A stretch of DNA of 64,000 bases from Pararge aegeria (GCF_905163445.1 NC_053199.1:10248001-10312000); one strand, 5' to 3'; positions 35,465 to 46,722 are shown, counted from the stretch's first letter. The notes: generated from the letters alone by a model not told the origin. Translations and numbers: made by a program.

Positions 35465-36145
35465 ACTGGTTATTAGTCATTCTAGGTCAGATTGGAAAAA
35501 TATATTTTCTAAATTTGTTTTTTTTTTTTTTATATTATATAACTTTTTTGACAGTTAAAGTTATTTATACTTATATATTTAAACTGTTTCTTTCATTGGT
35601 CAAGCGGGCATCATGTTCAAAAAAGGCTCACGATTAACGAGGTGACGAGCACGTTCAGCCTTCAGTCCCGGATAATATCGTTAATGTAAGATAACCGTGT
35701 AAGCCCGCCTTTCCGAATTGGTGCAGCGTTGTGAAAGTTTAAGCGCATAGATGCTGTAAAACTTCTTTTTCTATTAGACACCGGCTTTTTAATGGAAAAG
35801 GAGGTTTTTGCCTGTAACCACAATTGAAACAGATGATGATGTTCTGTTATAACCGAACATATAGAAAAAAAAAGTGTTTATTTGGGAACCACAGAAATAA
35901 AGAATATTTTTAAAATGAACAAAAAGATTATTTTTTTCCTATTTTACATAGGAAAAAAAATGTGTGTGGACCCAAATTAGTCTCCACTACTATACACATA
36001 TTATACTACGCCTTTGGAAATACGCTGGTCTTCCGTGGAACCATGTGGGAACGCGAATGCATGCCAATATATTATACCGATATAGAACTTAGAAGTTGTT
36101 GATACCAAGAATTATTTTAATATTATAATATACGTATTAAAATAT
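35465..36145. other. Unassigned sequence
   Basis: Weak family H-like text near 35710 (GAATTGGTGCAGCGTTGTG). Otherwise nothing. Confidence 0.45.
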
Positions 36146-36148
36146 ATC

Positions 36149-36157
36149 GTGTGTGTG

Positions 36158-36217
<60 letters not shown>

Positions 36218-36221
36218 GTGA
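36149..36221. repeat. GT microsatellite
   Basis: About 36 GT dinucleotides with a GC interruption; it yields a spurious His/Thr-rich minus-strand frame. Confidence 0.97.
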
Positions 36222-36824
36222 GTAAATAGATATATATCCAATCAAATCATTGTCAACAACTGCGCCGTTGCTGCGTGAAAGAAGGGTTACAAAAATAAGC
36301 AACAAACCCACTTTTACATTTATTATGTACTTGAAAGTATAGTATAATGAAGATTTGTATAAAATAAGTTACGACGTTATAACTAAAACGAGGTAACTGT
36401 AAAAAACTGAAGCATCACTCCTAATGGGTGCTATAAAGGTATATTACCGGAATATATCGTTGGCGTAAAAAAAGCGATGGCCCGTTTTATAGCCGCAACT
36501 AAGAACAGTCGCCGGCAGCGACATTTGGAGCGGGCATTAAATTTAAGTTAAAAGCGAGCAAGGAACAAGGGTAATTAGGCTTTGATATCAATCATTATCA
36601 ACGTGCCCACCTTCCAATACAGATTTTTTGAGTGTGATGATTAAGTATCTGTGGTTTTAAGAATAAGTAGGACCTCCTACTTATAAGACCACAGCTAAAC
36701 AGTTGGAAATACAGTTGTGGAAACTGTCTTTCCAACTGTTTGATCCCCGCAGGGGCATTTATGGAATTATTTATATAGTATTCAGATAACAGGCCGTGTC
36801 TTGTTACCACCCTGCCGGCAAAGT

Positions 36825-37055
36825 CAAAGTTTTCAAAGTCAAAGTCAAAAATATCTTTATTCAAGTAGGCCCACAGGTGGCACTTTTGATGCGTACATAA
36901 GAACCACACGGTAGTGAGATGATGGCGAAAACCACATTCGTAAACTTAAAACTAAAGCTACGAGGGTTCCAAACGCGTCCTGGTCTAAGAAGAAGCACAC
37001 AACAAACTTAGCCGAGTGTTTTTTTTTTTGTTATCACCATCTCACAATGTCATTT
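36825..37055 (-). repeat. Family F dispersed repeat, TGACTTT-tailed
   Basis: The reversed copy begins with AAAGTCAAAGTC repeats (a TGACTTT tail on the minus strand) and ends TTATCACCATCTCACA. A 103-codon minus-strand frame lies partly in it and is not a gene. Confidence 0.7.
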
Positions 37056-37087
37056 TAAAGACGTGCCGACAAGCCTTGTCAAGTTTT

Positions 37088-37432
37088 GTCCACCTCCCTG
37101 GCGTAGCGGTTAGGGCTGTGTGTTTAAGTTGGAGGTCCCGGGTTCGATTACCGACAGGGGAGATTTGTGAACTTAGTAGTTTTCAAATTTTCTCTGGTCT
37201 TCTGGAGGCTTCGGTCGTGGCTAGTTACCAACATACCCACAAAGACTTCCAGCTAAGCGAAATTATACCCGAACGCTAAGTTCGGGTATAATTTCGCGTG
37301 AAAACCGAAGTGGTATGGGTTCAATATAACTGCCTAAAAGGTTAGCAAGCTACCATCTTGGACTGCATCATCAATTACCACCAGGTGAGATTGCAGTCAA
37401 AGGCTAACTTGTAGTATAATAAAGAAAATTCC
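37088..37432 (+). mobile_element. SINE-B with internal inverted duplication
   Basis: Full length from CCACCTCCCTGGCGTAGCGG to AGTATAATAAAG. B box GGGTTCGATTACC. A local inverted duplication (37257-37297) is inserted where the consensus has the 'cgctaagcgatttagcg' block. Confidence 0.85.
37257..37297. repeat. 18-bp inverted repeat, 5-nt loop
   Basis: Arms 37257-37274 and 37280-37297 are perfect reverse complements around GCTAA, found only in this SINE-B copy. Confidence 0.85.
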
Positions 37433-37687
37433 CTTAAAAAACTATCGGCCTCCTAATTAGACTGAACCATACATGATTGCAGTCACGGGGTAAGTAGTGG
37501 AATATAAAAAACCCCACCCTCGTTTTTCTCGTAGGTACGTACACAGAATGGCTGATAGAAAATGCTTTACCTTTAAGTCTAAAGAATAAATTCTAAGGAA
37601 TAAAAAAAAGAAACCTATTTACATAACGCTTTTCACCCATTTCTATTCAAATATCTTAAAATTGTATCAACCCATACCAGTTCATAA

Positions 37688-37835
37688 ATGAAAGTGTTGT
37701 TTTCTGTTTGTTTGTTACCAATTTGGCATAGAGCTAGCATGCGTCCTGGCGATAAACATATAATACTTTTTATTCCGGAATGTTATCACCGTACCCTTCT
37801 CGGGGGATTCAATAAAAAACATTTGTTACCACTCA
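37688..37835 (+). mobile_element. Helitron body remnant (tentative)
   Basis: Text such as ATGAAAGTGTTGTTTTCTG, AAACATATAATACTTTTTAT and CCCGGAATGTT-like pieces parallels the body of the 13516 Helitron. Both ends are missing; a better Helitron begins 160 bp downstream on the other strand. Confidence 0.35.
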
Positions 37836-37995
37836 CGGTTGCACAGCTGCACAGCTAAAGCGAAATTTTGCAAAGAAATAGTTACCTGGGACGGTAGATA
37901 CTTTGAATCCCGGAAAAACTAACAAATGGAAAATTAATAAAAACAGAATAAAACGCAGACGAAATTTCGGGTAAAAAATTAGTATTTATAAAAAA

Positions 37996-38377
37996 CTAGC
38001 GTACCCAGCCCGCTTCACCGGGCTGATTTTGCTTTATTTTGTTTAAACAATAAACTTACATCATTAAATTTTTAATTTAAGTCTCATAATATATTAAATC
38101 ATTTATTTCTCTCCGTATTCATCCTCTTCTATTCTCTTCTCGAACGGGTGAAGATCATTATCTACACCCATGTACACCCAACAATAGAATATCATCATAG
38201 TAAATAAAAGCTGTATTTGACAGTTCAAAAATAGGAGTGCTCCGATCGTCACCAAACTTTACAGGATTACTCGCCAGGTCAATCCGGAGATTCCCTGAAA
38301 GTTTCATTGAAATCGGTCATGCCGTTTCGGAGCCTATACGGAACATACCCACACACTTTCTCTTTTATATATATAGA
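37996..38377 (-). mobile_element. Non-autonomous Helitron with terminal hairpin
   Basis: Read on the minus strand it starts TCTATATATATAAAAGAG at 38377 and ends with hairpin CAGCCCG-GTGAAG-CGGGCTG, a short spacer and CTAG at 37999-37996, followed by host T. That is the full set of Helitron 3' features. It has no coding capacity. The body closely matches the opposite-strand copy at 16803. Confidence 0.85.
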
Positions 38378-38461
38378 AGAAGAAAATTCACGCTTGAGCA
38401 CAAACTTAAATAAAATAATGTTTTCTTCTAGTTAGCACTTGATTACAATCTATCGAAACAA

Positions 38462-38600
38462 GCTATTGAATCAACCGTAATGCTAAATCACTTGGCGGCA
38501 CGTCTGTGTCGGTAGGGTGGTAACAAGCTGGTATTAGTAACGGCCCTACCCTTCCTACCAGGCGAGACCAAAGAAAATTTAGAATTATATCAATTTAAAA
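38462..38600 (-). mobile_element. SINE-B fragment
   Basis: The reversed body from GCTAAATCACTTGGCGGCAC through GGTAGGGTGGTAACAAGC to CCAGGCGAGACCAAAG. It adjoins the tRNA-like repeat at 38595. Confidence 0.7.
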
Positions 38601-38700
38601 TGCACATTAAAAAAAATTCGGAACCGACTGGATTTGAACCTGCGACTCTCTGGCAATCGCGGCCTTAAATTTATAAAATTGATATTTCTTCCAAGTGTAG
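38590..38700 (-). repeat. Family D: tRNA-3'-half-like repeat
   Basis: Reversed: TTCGGAACCGACTGGATTTG and GCGACTCTCTGGCAATCGC, with CCAAGTGTAGGTAG nearby, which also has a counterpart close to the 33950 copy. Confidence 0.5.
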
Positions 38701-39134
38701 GTAGAAAGAACACTATAAAAATTAGGAAATTCAGAAATGATAAATTCAAAATTACTTGTTTACTTTATACTCATATATATGTACTGTTTGTGTTAGTTTT
38801 ATTTGTTCTTTTTTACAATATGTTTAATTTTTTCATTAAAATTTACCTTTTGTTATAGTAATAACGCAACGGACGACGCGGTTGTTTGCTGAGTTTGATA
38901 CTGGAGCAGACTGAAAATCAGCGCTGAGCATTGTTGCTAATGCACAGGATAAGGCTGAGTTTGCGGCCATTTGCCATATTGTTAATAACGAATTGATAAA
39001 CATTTAGTTAAAAATCTTGTATTAACAATAGTGTGTGGCAATAAAAGAAAAATCCTATTATAACATTAAGGATTATTTAAACGATAAAAAAGCTTGGGTG
39101 TGAATTGCTCTAGCTTCATAGCTTAATTTAAATT

Positions 39135-39360
39135 TACTGGAAGATGGTGATAACAAAAAAATAAATTTACCCGGCTAAGTTTGTTGTGGGCTCTTCTTAG
39201 ACCAGGGCGCGTTTGGAACCCTCGTAGCTTTAGATTTAAGTTGGCGAACGAATTTATCACCATCCCGTTACATTTATGTAAACAAATATGTATGAACGCT
39301 TCATAAGTGCCTGTGATAGGCCTACATGAATAAAGAAATTTTTGAATTTGAATAAAGGAT
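39135..39360 (+). repeat. Family F dispersed repeat
   Basis: AGATGGTGATAACAAAAAAA to CATGAATAAAGAAATTTTTG, with a 'tttgaatttgaa' tail. Matches 4362-4585 reversed. Confidence 0.7.
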
Positions 39361-39584
39361 TATTAATATTATTCGAGATTTACTCTCACGTCCGTGTATA
39401 AAATAAATACATAAAATGAGCCAAAACAACATTAATATACTTACTTAAATACATAAAGATTAATACATTTAAATACACATTACATAAATACATATTTGCA
39501 CCGGGCGGAGGATTACACCCTGGCAGGGGAGACCAGACGGCCGGGGGTCAGGGCGACAGGCTTAGGAATCGGCGGACTGTTATT

Positions 39585-39670
39585 ATTATTAATTTTGTTC
39601 TCGCCGGGGATCGAAACCGGGACCTACAACTACAACCACAGAGTTAACTGCCACTGAGTTCATCAAAATT
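39585..39670 (-). repeat. tRNA-like SINE head
   Basis: The minus strand has CTCAGTGGCAGTTAACTCTG (A-box-like) and CCCGGTTTCGATCCCCGGCG (B box). It is preceded by a GC-rich stretch (39497-39580) unlike its surroundings. Confidence 0.45.
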
Positions 39671-40040
39671 AACAGTAATATTGATATCGAGTGAATTACC
39701 ATGCAATCGCACGGCACAGCGAATGAAATACAAAAACATAAATACAATGGGCTTAAAACATTACGTAAATACAATTATTATTAATGGTTTCGAACATTTT
39801 GCATTTAAATTGTGCCGAGTCACCACCTGTCATGACCACTGGAACAGCTACTAGGCGTGTCAGGCGGTCGAGTGTATTTTGAGCATTTCAAGCATTCAAT
39901 CAATCAACGTCTAAAAGTGGGTCATGAGAGCCCCACTGCCGACTGGGAAGGATGAATATTCAATTTTATACAATTCAGTTTAGAAAATGTCCAATTGCAG
40001 ACGACGTGAAAACTTGCTACGGCGATTTTTCTCGTCGATC

Positions 40041-40385
40041 TCTCTGGTGCAGTGCTGGTGCAGTCTTATATGCAAGAGGTCTTTTTTTTTATTTCTCTAC
40101 AAGTTAGCCCTTGGCTGCAATCTCACCTGGTGGTAAGTGATGATTTAGTCTACGATCGTAGTGGGCAATGTTGTAAGGGAGGTTGGTGGTCATAACCCCA
40201 AATCGGTTTCTACGCGACATCGCACCGAAACACTAAATCGCTTAGCCGCACGTCTTTGTCGGTATGGCGGTAACTAGCCACGGCCAAAGCGTCCCACCAG
40301 ACCAGAGAAAATTGTAAAATATATAATTTTAGAATTTTCTCTTGTCTGGGTTTGATAAGAGGCTTCTGCTGTGGCCACACGGTGA
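40041..40385. mobile_element. Two SINE-B copies in inverted, apparently nested arrangement
   Basis: A plus-strand head (40041-40080, CTCTCTGGTGCAGTGCTGG) is followed by a T-run and a minus-strand SINE-B body (40081-40318). Plus-strand body then resumes (about 40330-40385, TTTTCTCTTGTCTGGG). The two bodies meet head-to-head around an AT-rich near-palindrome. Either one inserted in the other or an inverted duplication formed. Confidence 0.65.
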
Positions 40386-40469
40386 GTAATGTAATTTTAG
40401 CATTACAAGAAGCATTTAAATCTGCTGACTGGGATAAATAAATAAAAATCGTTTATTTCGTTTGTTACA

Positions 40470-40545
40470 AACACGCACACACGCACACATACACACACAC
40501 ACACACGCACACAAATACACTCACACGCAAACAACCACACACCAA
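40470..40545. repeat. Imperfect CA microsatellite
   Basis: ACACGCACACACGCACACAT and similar, just upstream of the family F repeat. Confidence 0.9.
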
Positions 40546-40975
40546 CCGAACCGCGTTTGAAACCCTTCTTGCTTTAGTTTTAAGTTAACGAATTTAGTTA
40601 TCACCATCACCTAACATTAATGGTAACATATTATAAATGAATAAATAATAAATAAATAATTATACTACGACAATACACACATCGCCAGTAAGCGAAGCTT
40701 GTGTTATGGGTACAACGATGACTGATGAATATTTTTATGAATAATATACATAAAATACTTATAATATACAGATAAACACCCAGACACTGAAAAACATTCA
40801 TGTTCATCACACAAACATTTTCCAGTCGTGGGAATCGAACCCACGGCCTTTGGCTGAGAAAGCAGGGTCGCTGCATACTGCGCCGATGGGCCTTCAAATT
40901 ATATGTATGAACGCTTCATAAGTGCCTGTGATAAAGTCTTCATGAATAAAACATTTTTTGAATTTTGTATTAACA
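40545..40975 (+). repeat. Family F repeat split by SINE-A
   Basis: The left part (to 40628) has GCGTTTGAAACCCTTCTTGC. The right part (from 40903) has TATGAACGCTTCATAAGTGC and ATGAATAAAACATTTTTTG. SINE-A occupies the gap. Confidence 0.7.
40632..40895 (-). mobile_element. SINE-A inserted in a family F repeat
   Basis: A complete reversed copy, lacking a few bases of the 'ctagccccaaag' block. Family F sequence is present on both sides (40545-40628 and 40903-40975), so this SINE is the younger of the two. Confidence 0.85.
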
Positions 40976-41394
40976 TAAATACCTAATACCTAACAAGCTT
41001 ACATTCCAATTCCGACCCACTAGAATATCTGATAGTTCCGTGTTATTCAGACTATGCCGAAAATCTGTACCCATGAAATATGCAAAATTTCAATGTTGGA
41101 ATATCTTCACCACACGCTTTAATTCCGTAAATAATTCCCTGTTATCACTTTTGACTCTCTGAAATAATAAATAATGTACTTAGTAGGTACCTTGGAACGT
41201 TTTTATTAGGGGTCCGTTACTAATGTCTGAAGGACGGACCTTTTTATATTCTATCTATCTTTTTATGTTCTTATTGTATTTATTTCTATATTATTTGTAT
41301 TTGTATTAGCTATTTATGTATTATTGTTATATATAGTAGATGTAGTTTATGTTATAAAATATTTTTAAAATTGCACTATCCCGTTTCCATACTC

Positions 41395-41520
41395 CTACAT
41401 ACGCTTAAAGCGATAAGACCGCCTTTGCGCATTTTTATTTCTCTTATGTTTTCAATTTATATTATCTTTATCCCTTAATTGTGTGCAATAAAGAATTTAT
41501 CTATCTATCTATCTATCTTT
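41395..41520 (+). repeat. Family G: LINE 3' tail, TCTA-tailed
   Basis: GCTTAAAGCGATAAGACCGC, TTGCGCATTTTTATTTCTC, TGTGTGCAATAAAGAATTTA and a short TCTA microsatellite. Same subtype as 30190 in reverse. Confidence 0.65.
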
Positions 41521-41526
41521 TTGGTA

Positions 41527-41895
41527 CAACCGTGTCTGTCACAACATTATCTTCACTTTTATTGTGAGTGTGTTCAGGAACTTCACAATCATGTCCTTTC
41601 CCGTTCTACTACAGAACAGCGAGACACCGTGAGCGGTGGCATCTTTATGCGGTTGATATTTCATCAACACGCACGAAACGTTTTTTATCCGCGTTTCTGA
41701 TACGTACCGCTATGATGTAGAACGCCCTCCCGGCAACTGTGTTTTCTGCCACGTATAATTTGAGTACCTTCAAGGCTAGAGTGAATAGGCTTTTTCTAGG
41801 CAAGCGTGCTCCAACCTAGACCTCATCATTGCTTTCTAACGGGCATGATTTTCGTCAAACGCTGGCCTATCGTAAATAAATAAAAAAAAAATAGT
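41527..41895 (+). pseudogene. LINE ORF2 C-terminal fragment with A-rich tail
   Basis: Contains SRSTTEQRDTVSGG and, in other frames, a 'WN.LPA..F...YNL..FKARVNR' block typical of the last part of Jockey/CR1-like ORF2. Ends in CGTAAATAAATAAAAAAAAAA at 41871-41891. Several frameshifts. Confidence 0.6.
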
Positions 41896-41899
41896 ATAA

Positions 41900-43060
41900 T
41901 GAAGAGATTTATTTGATTATTTTTCATCGATAAGCTTTAAAAATACTCAAACGATTCTAATAATTCTTTCTCCTTTGGAAATGTAATTTATCCAAAAGTA
42001 ACATAGGTTAATAAGATTATAGCCTGAAGTAATATTTGTATTGTATTTGTAAACCAGACTAGAAGAAGCAGAGCGTTTTTTGTATATGCAGGGTTAAAAA
42101 ATACCAGAAAGCTCACGGCGTGTAGTTGTTTACATTGAAACTAACAACTATTGCTCTACGACATTTCAATATTCATTATTAATTTATTTTATTTCAATAA
42201 TATTATTGAATATTGAATATTTCGCAAACTATAGAGTTATATATTTGACATAGATACTCTACTTGTTACTACTCTGTAACGTACGAGTAACTTCGAAAGA
42301 AGCGCGCGAACCACGACCCTATCGTGCGTGCTCGCAACGGTTTGGGAACAAGGGGCATTATTTGGTTTCACAGTGTAACTTCACTTAAAAGAAAGAATAT
42401 GATTTATTCATTTTTTTGTTTACATCATACAAAAGAATTTTAAAAATTAATGCTGAATTTCGAAAAGTGGTAGAAAATAAATTGTTTGTTTTAATAATAT
42501 AAACTACAAAGCCGAGAGCTTTCTAGTATTTTTCCTATAACCCTGTATAGCAGGAAAATTGAAAACCATATCTCTAACTAGCATAGACCTATGCCATAAA
42601 TCAAAAGAAGAAGAAGAATCAACAATAATAAAACCTAATGCGGTTCGGTGTTATTTACTATAGAAAACAAAAAATCTATGGAAATAAAAAATAATACTTA
42701 TACCTTCTGTTCAATCCCTATTTGTATGTTATTCAAGATAAATGTAATATTATATGTAGGTACCTAAACAAATTTTGTGCTTAAAATAGAAAGCACTTAT
42801 TCCAAGATTTCGTTGTTCTTTACTTTAGTTTAGCCAGATATAGACTACTGCAAACAAAATATGTAAATTTACATAATATATATTTTCATTGGCTGGTTCT
42901 ACCTCCAGGAAAATACGAAGTAGGTATTCAACAAAGTTTCGTCATCAAAACTGTGATATACATCTCCATTGTATTCCTTCGGGCTTAGAAGTCGGCAAAC
43001 ATAATTTATGAGGCTGTAATCACATCCTGTGGGTCCCAAGCATCATGGATTAGTTTCTAA
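41900..43060. other. Unassigned sequence
   Basis: Contains a small AT palindrome near 42200 (TTCAATAATATTATTGAA). Nothing else recognised. Confidence 0.5.
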
Positions 43061-43066
43061 GGTAGG

Positions 43067-43490
43067 TTGCATGAGTCATCTTCCATAAATTTTAAGTAAG
43101 CCTATTTTATAAGCACTTTTGAAACCTATAGTATGTATATTTGTAGTGACTCTACCACCGGTTCGGAAAGCAGATTCTATAGAGAAGAGCCGGCAAGAAA
43201 TTCAGTAGTTGCTCTTTTCCAACATCAACAATTACAATCATTTTTCTATCTTGCGGGAGATGAGAGCGAGGCTGGCTGCTTCCAATCTACCTTGTCATTA
43301 AGGAATTTATCAAATGTATAGTAACCTGTATTAGATGTGTTTTTACACAATATGTTTTAAATGTACATACAATTGGTATTGGTAGGTCAAGAATTACCTT
43401 AGGAATCATGTTGTAAAAGCGTATACTCAACCCCACGAAGGAGTTCTGCACCTTTGGCATATGATATGCAGTTATCACTAATTTATGTCC
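43067..43490 (-). repeat. Family E: LINE 3' end
   Basis: The minus strand at 43287-43478 encodes VGLSIRFYNMIPKVILDLP, an ORF2 C-terminus like that at 53463 on the plus strand. The downstream non-coding part (43133-43280) matches 44680-44860. This shared tail marks one LINE family with at least four copies here. Confidence 0.7.
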
Positions 43491-43502
43491 TTTATATAGT
43501 TT

Positions 43503-43745
43503 TTAGTTCACTACTGAACTTAAAAGGCCCCTCCCAGCTGGACTAAAGGCCTCTTTGAAAACAAGGGTTTGCCCATCACCTCGCTGGGCAGACTGGTTGG
43601 TGACCGCAGTAGATGGTAGTAGTACCACAGAGGATGCTGCTTCTCTGTTATGTTCCCCTATTCGCCTCGTACGACACGTGTGGGAAGATGAGGCGTGGTG
43701 ACAACTGTATTCTAATCTGACGTCACCACACGGAACGTATGAGCC
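43503..43745 (-). repeat. Family I dispersed repeat
   Basis: The most complete family I copy, reversed: CTCCCAGCTGGACTAAAGGC at one side and ATTCTAATCTGACGTCACCA at the other. The 87-codon minus-strand frame is not matched by anything I know. Confidence 0.5.
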
Positions 43746-43944
43746 GCAAGCAAACTTATAATGCAAATCATGTCAGCTGCATGAGTAAAACATTGGACGC
43801 TATACAAATATGCTTACTCAGAAATATTTTAAATGCCATACCGATTTTTCCGTCTTTTATGCATGAATAGCTACATAAACTATTTTTTAAATTGAAAAAA
43901 TGCAGTTTTTATAGAACTTTATGTCTATTCGGTCTGGCCTACGC

Positions 43945-44065
43945 TTCGGTCTGGCCGTTAAGCTTTTTAGGGTTCCGGTAAAATGTCGATTTAAACCGAC
44001 TATTGATAAGGGTTAAATAACAGGTTAGTCCGCTACCATCGTAGACTGCTTAATTGTAGTGGAAT
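43945..44065 (+). mobile_element. SINE-B, 3' part
   Basis: TAGGGTTCCGGTAAAATGTC, then GGTTAGTCCGCTACCATCG and GACTGCTTAATTG, ending near GTAGTGGAATTAAAAG. Confidence 0.6.
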
Positions 44066-44069
44066 TAAA

Positions 44070-44610
44070 AGAAAAAATCTGTTTAAATCTATTTGTGGTA
44101 AAACAGTTTACAACGCATTTTCGAATGGAACTAAAAAAACTAACGTAAATAATGTTTTTGTTTTTTTTTTTTAATATTTTATGTACCCCCTTAAGTAATA
44201 ATTAAGTACACTCTTTTTAGACCGTCGTGTAAAAGTTTAAAGTTTACTATATTTCACAACAAGCGGCTTTTGCAGCAATGTGTCACCACCTCAAAACGCC
44301 AAAGATTACTCTCTTAAACTTGTTTATTTTCATCTTCAAAACAAATTTTATCTTGGACCGAGAGAGCGTTTGTTGGTTGTCGAGCTTGTCAAACATTCTT
44401 TCACAACTTTGGATTTGAAATATCGCCATCTTACCGTAATATTATTTTTCTTAACTCGGCTTTACTTAAACGGTCACAAATGGTAAAACTTTTGCCAAGT
44501 AAATCGTTTGAAATTTACGTTTCGCCGTGGCTTAAATGTTTTAGCAGACTGCAAGAAAACATTAACTTGGTAAACTGCGGAAACCGTTAGTGTTTACGGA
44601 ATAATAAATT
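44070..44610. other. Unassigned sequence
   Basis: A 68-codon plus-strand frame (44280-44486) without motifs. Nothing recognised. Confidence 0.45.
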
Positions 44611-44615
44611 CAAAA

Positions 44616-44950
44616 AATTTTAAATTCATTTATTTCAAGTAGGCCTAATATAAGCACTTTTGAAACGTCAAGTCTGTCTGTTTGTAGTGATTCTACCACC
44701 GGTTCGGAAGGCAGATTCTACCGAGAAGAAGCTGGCAAGAAACTCAGCAGTTGCTCTTTTCCAACATCAACAATTTACATTTTGCATTTTAACATTCATT
44801 TTTCTATCTTGTGAGAGCTGAAAGCGGAGCCGGATGCTTCCAAGCAACCTTGTCATTAACAAATTCATCAATTCAAAATAGTAACCTCGCTGTAATAAAT
44901 GTGTTTTAACAAATTCTTAAAACTTGTGCATTGGCAGGTCCAAAATCACC
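44616..44950 (-). repeat. Family E: LINE 3' end
   Basis: Close to the 43067-43490 copy through the 'gattctaccaccggttcgg' and 'ttgctcttttccaacatcaa' blocks, and ends with the 'ggcaggtccaaaatcacctta' segment. Confidence 0.7.
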
Positions 44951-44984
44951 TTATACCACCAAAACCACCAATAAGTATTATATG

Positions 44985-45260
44985 TTGCTGACTTTACAAT
45001 TAATCATTGTAAAGTCAACATATCCTGAGGATGCTCCGGTATCCAAAATGTGCGCAGAAAGTGCATTGCCGAAGATCTGTTTGGTGTGAAAGATTGAAGA
45101 AATTATATAATATTTTCGCGGAGTATAGCAAATTGCACTGGAGAGAAGCGGCCCAGGACCGTGTATTGTGGAACTTCCTACAAAAGACCTATGTCCAGCA
45201 GTGGACGTCGATTGGTTGACATGATGATGTTGATAGCAAATTGAGCTTAATTTACAACTT
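44985..45260 (+). repeat. One-armed relative of the foldback element
   Basis: TCCTGAGGATGCTCCGGTAT, CCGAAGATCTGTTTGGTGTG and TTTTCGCGGAGTATAGCAAA match the core and one arm. It is interrupted at 45135-45234 by an RTE end. Confidence 0.65.
45135..45234 (+). mobile_element. 5'-truncated RTE-type LINE end with target duplication
   Basis: A 100-bp insert encoding WREAAQDRVLWNFLQ and YVQQWTSIG-stop, then an ATGATG tail. It is flanked by AGCAAATT at 45127-45134 and 45235-45242. It interrupts a foldback-related repeat whose sequence resumes directly afterwards. Confidence 0.75.
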
Positions 45261-45264
45261 CACG

Positions 45265-45825
45265 GAATTGCACAAAGTAGAGCCTTCTTCTTTTCAATTT
45301 TACTTTTTTTATAACATGAATTACTTCACTAAATATACATGTTAGAATAAAGCATATCGAATAGGTTAAACAGCAGCTGGTTGCAGTTTGCAACAAGTCT
45401 ACTTTTGAGATCACTGTCTAAATGCTTTTAAATCCCCTTTCTATTATACTTGTCCATTTGCCCTGGCACCTTGACACAAATGTCTTGTTGGCTTTCAGTT
45501 GGCTGTAACGCTGGTCTTCCGGGCTGGCTGCCTTCCAAATATATATCGACCGCTGTATCTTATACAACAAATATTATCTAGCTACCTAATTAGACACTGG
45601 AGCTCTGTGAGAACTTTTGGCACCGGGTGCAAGTAATAGTTTCTGTGCTACGAAACGTAAAGTGGAGTTGACATTTTCTTGAGTTTGATTATACTTACTT
45701 ATTAAATGTAGTTTTACCACAATAAAGAAGAAAGATAGTTTATGAGGGATATTACTCTAAAAATTCGTATCTCATTTACAAATTTCTTTCATCAAAGAAG
45801 AGCTACATTTTCAGCGAGAGATAAA
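45265..45825. other. Unassigned sequence
   Basis: Nothing recognised. Confidence 0.5.
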
Positions 45826-45827
45826 GC

Positions 45828-46290
45828 GGTGATAGCCCAGTAGGTAGAACTTCGACTTCACTTTCAGAGGGCCGTTTGAATCCTGCAGCTTGGTTATGTG
45901 CATTTAAGCAATTAAAATATCAGTTGCTTCTACGGTGATGTCGACTCCATAATAATTTTAAATTACATTGTGAGATGGTGATAACAAAAAAAACACCCGG
46001 CTAAGTTTGTTGTGAGCTTCTTCTTAGACCGGGACGCGTTTGGAACCCTCGTAGCTTTAGTTTTAAGTTTTCGAATGTGGTTATCGCCATCATCTCACTA
46101 CCGTGTAATTCTTATTATCATCGAAAGTGCCACCTATGGGCCGGGCCTACTTGAATAAAGATATTTTTGACTTTGACTTTGACTTTAATATTCGCATTCG
46201 TGACGAATCTGTCAATCCACCAGCGTGGCGAGCGTGGTGAACTGCGGCCTTAATTCCTTCTCATTTTGAGAATGGCAGGCATGGGGCAAT
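45828..46290 (+). mobile_element. SINE-C interrupted by family F
   Basis: Head GCGGTGATAGCCCAGTAGGT at 45828 and body to about 45960. After a family F insert (45965-46195) the SINE-C body resumes: CGAATCTGTCAATCCACCAG, GTGGTGAACTGCGGCC and TTCTCATTTTGAG. Confidence 0.75.
45965..46195 (+). repeat. Family F repeat inserted in SINE-C
   Basis: TGTGAGATGGTGATAACAA to a tail of three TGACTTT units at 46170-46190. Confidence 0.75.
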
Positions 46291-46294
46291 CGAG

Positions 46295-46720
46295 CCCTTG
46301 TCCGGCTTTATCCGCGTGCGCTGAAAAAATTGTCCTGCATACGTAAATACTACTTACTATTAAAATATTAGACTTTAGTAGATCTAAATAAAAACTACGA
46401 AAGCTATATATAAGCTAAAATAACGGATTTGATGTTTAAAATTATTCTTAAATTAAAAGTTTGAATCAATTTAAAAACACAAAATTGAATTTGACTTACA
46501 GATAATGTGTTTTTACTGCCAAGACTAATGTGAAAATAAACTTAGTGGTTTATAGCCTGTAATTTGGACTCATATTTTTAGAGAGAAGTACCTATTGTGA
46601 AATAAAAACGTCGCGCGACTGGCTTTTTTGGAAGGAGAGGAGGACGTGTATGAGTAAAACACCCTCGCGGCTCATAAATTTTGTTACGATATATACAACA
46701 AAGCGAGTAAAACCGTGGCA
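46295..46720. other. Unassigned sequence upstream of the LINE remnant
   Basis: Nothing recognised; the LINE similarity starts near 46723. Confidence 0.45.
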
Positions 46721-46722
46721 AG

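Noticed and set aside
36123..36311. His/Thr-rich minus-strand frame
   Set aside because: Translation of the GT microsatellite.
36598..36909. 103-codon minus-strand frame
   Set aside because: Its N-terminal third lies in a family F repeat and the rest has no motif.
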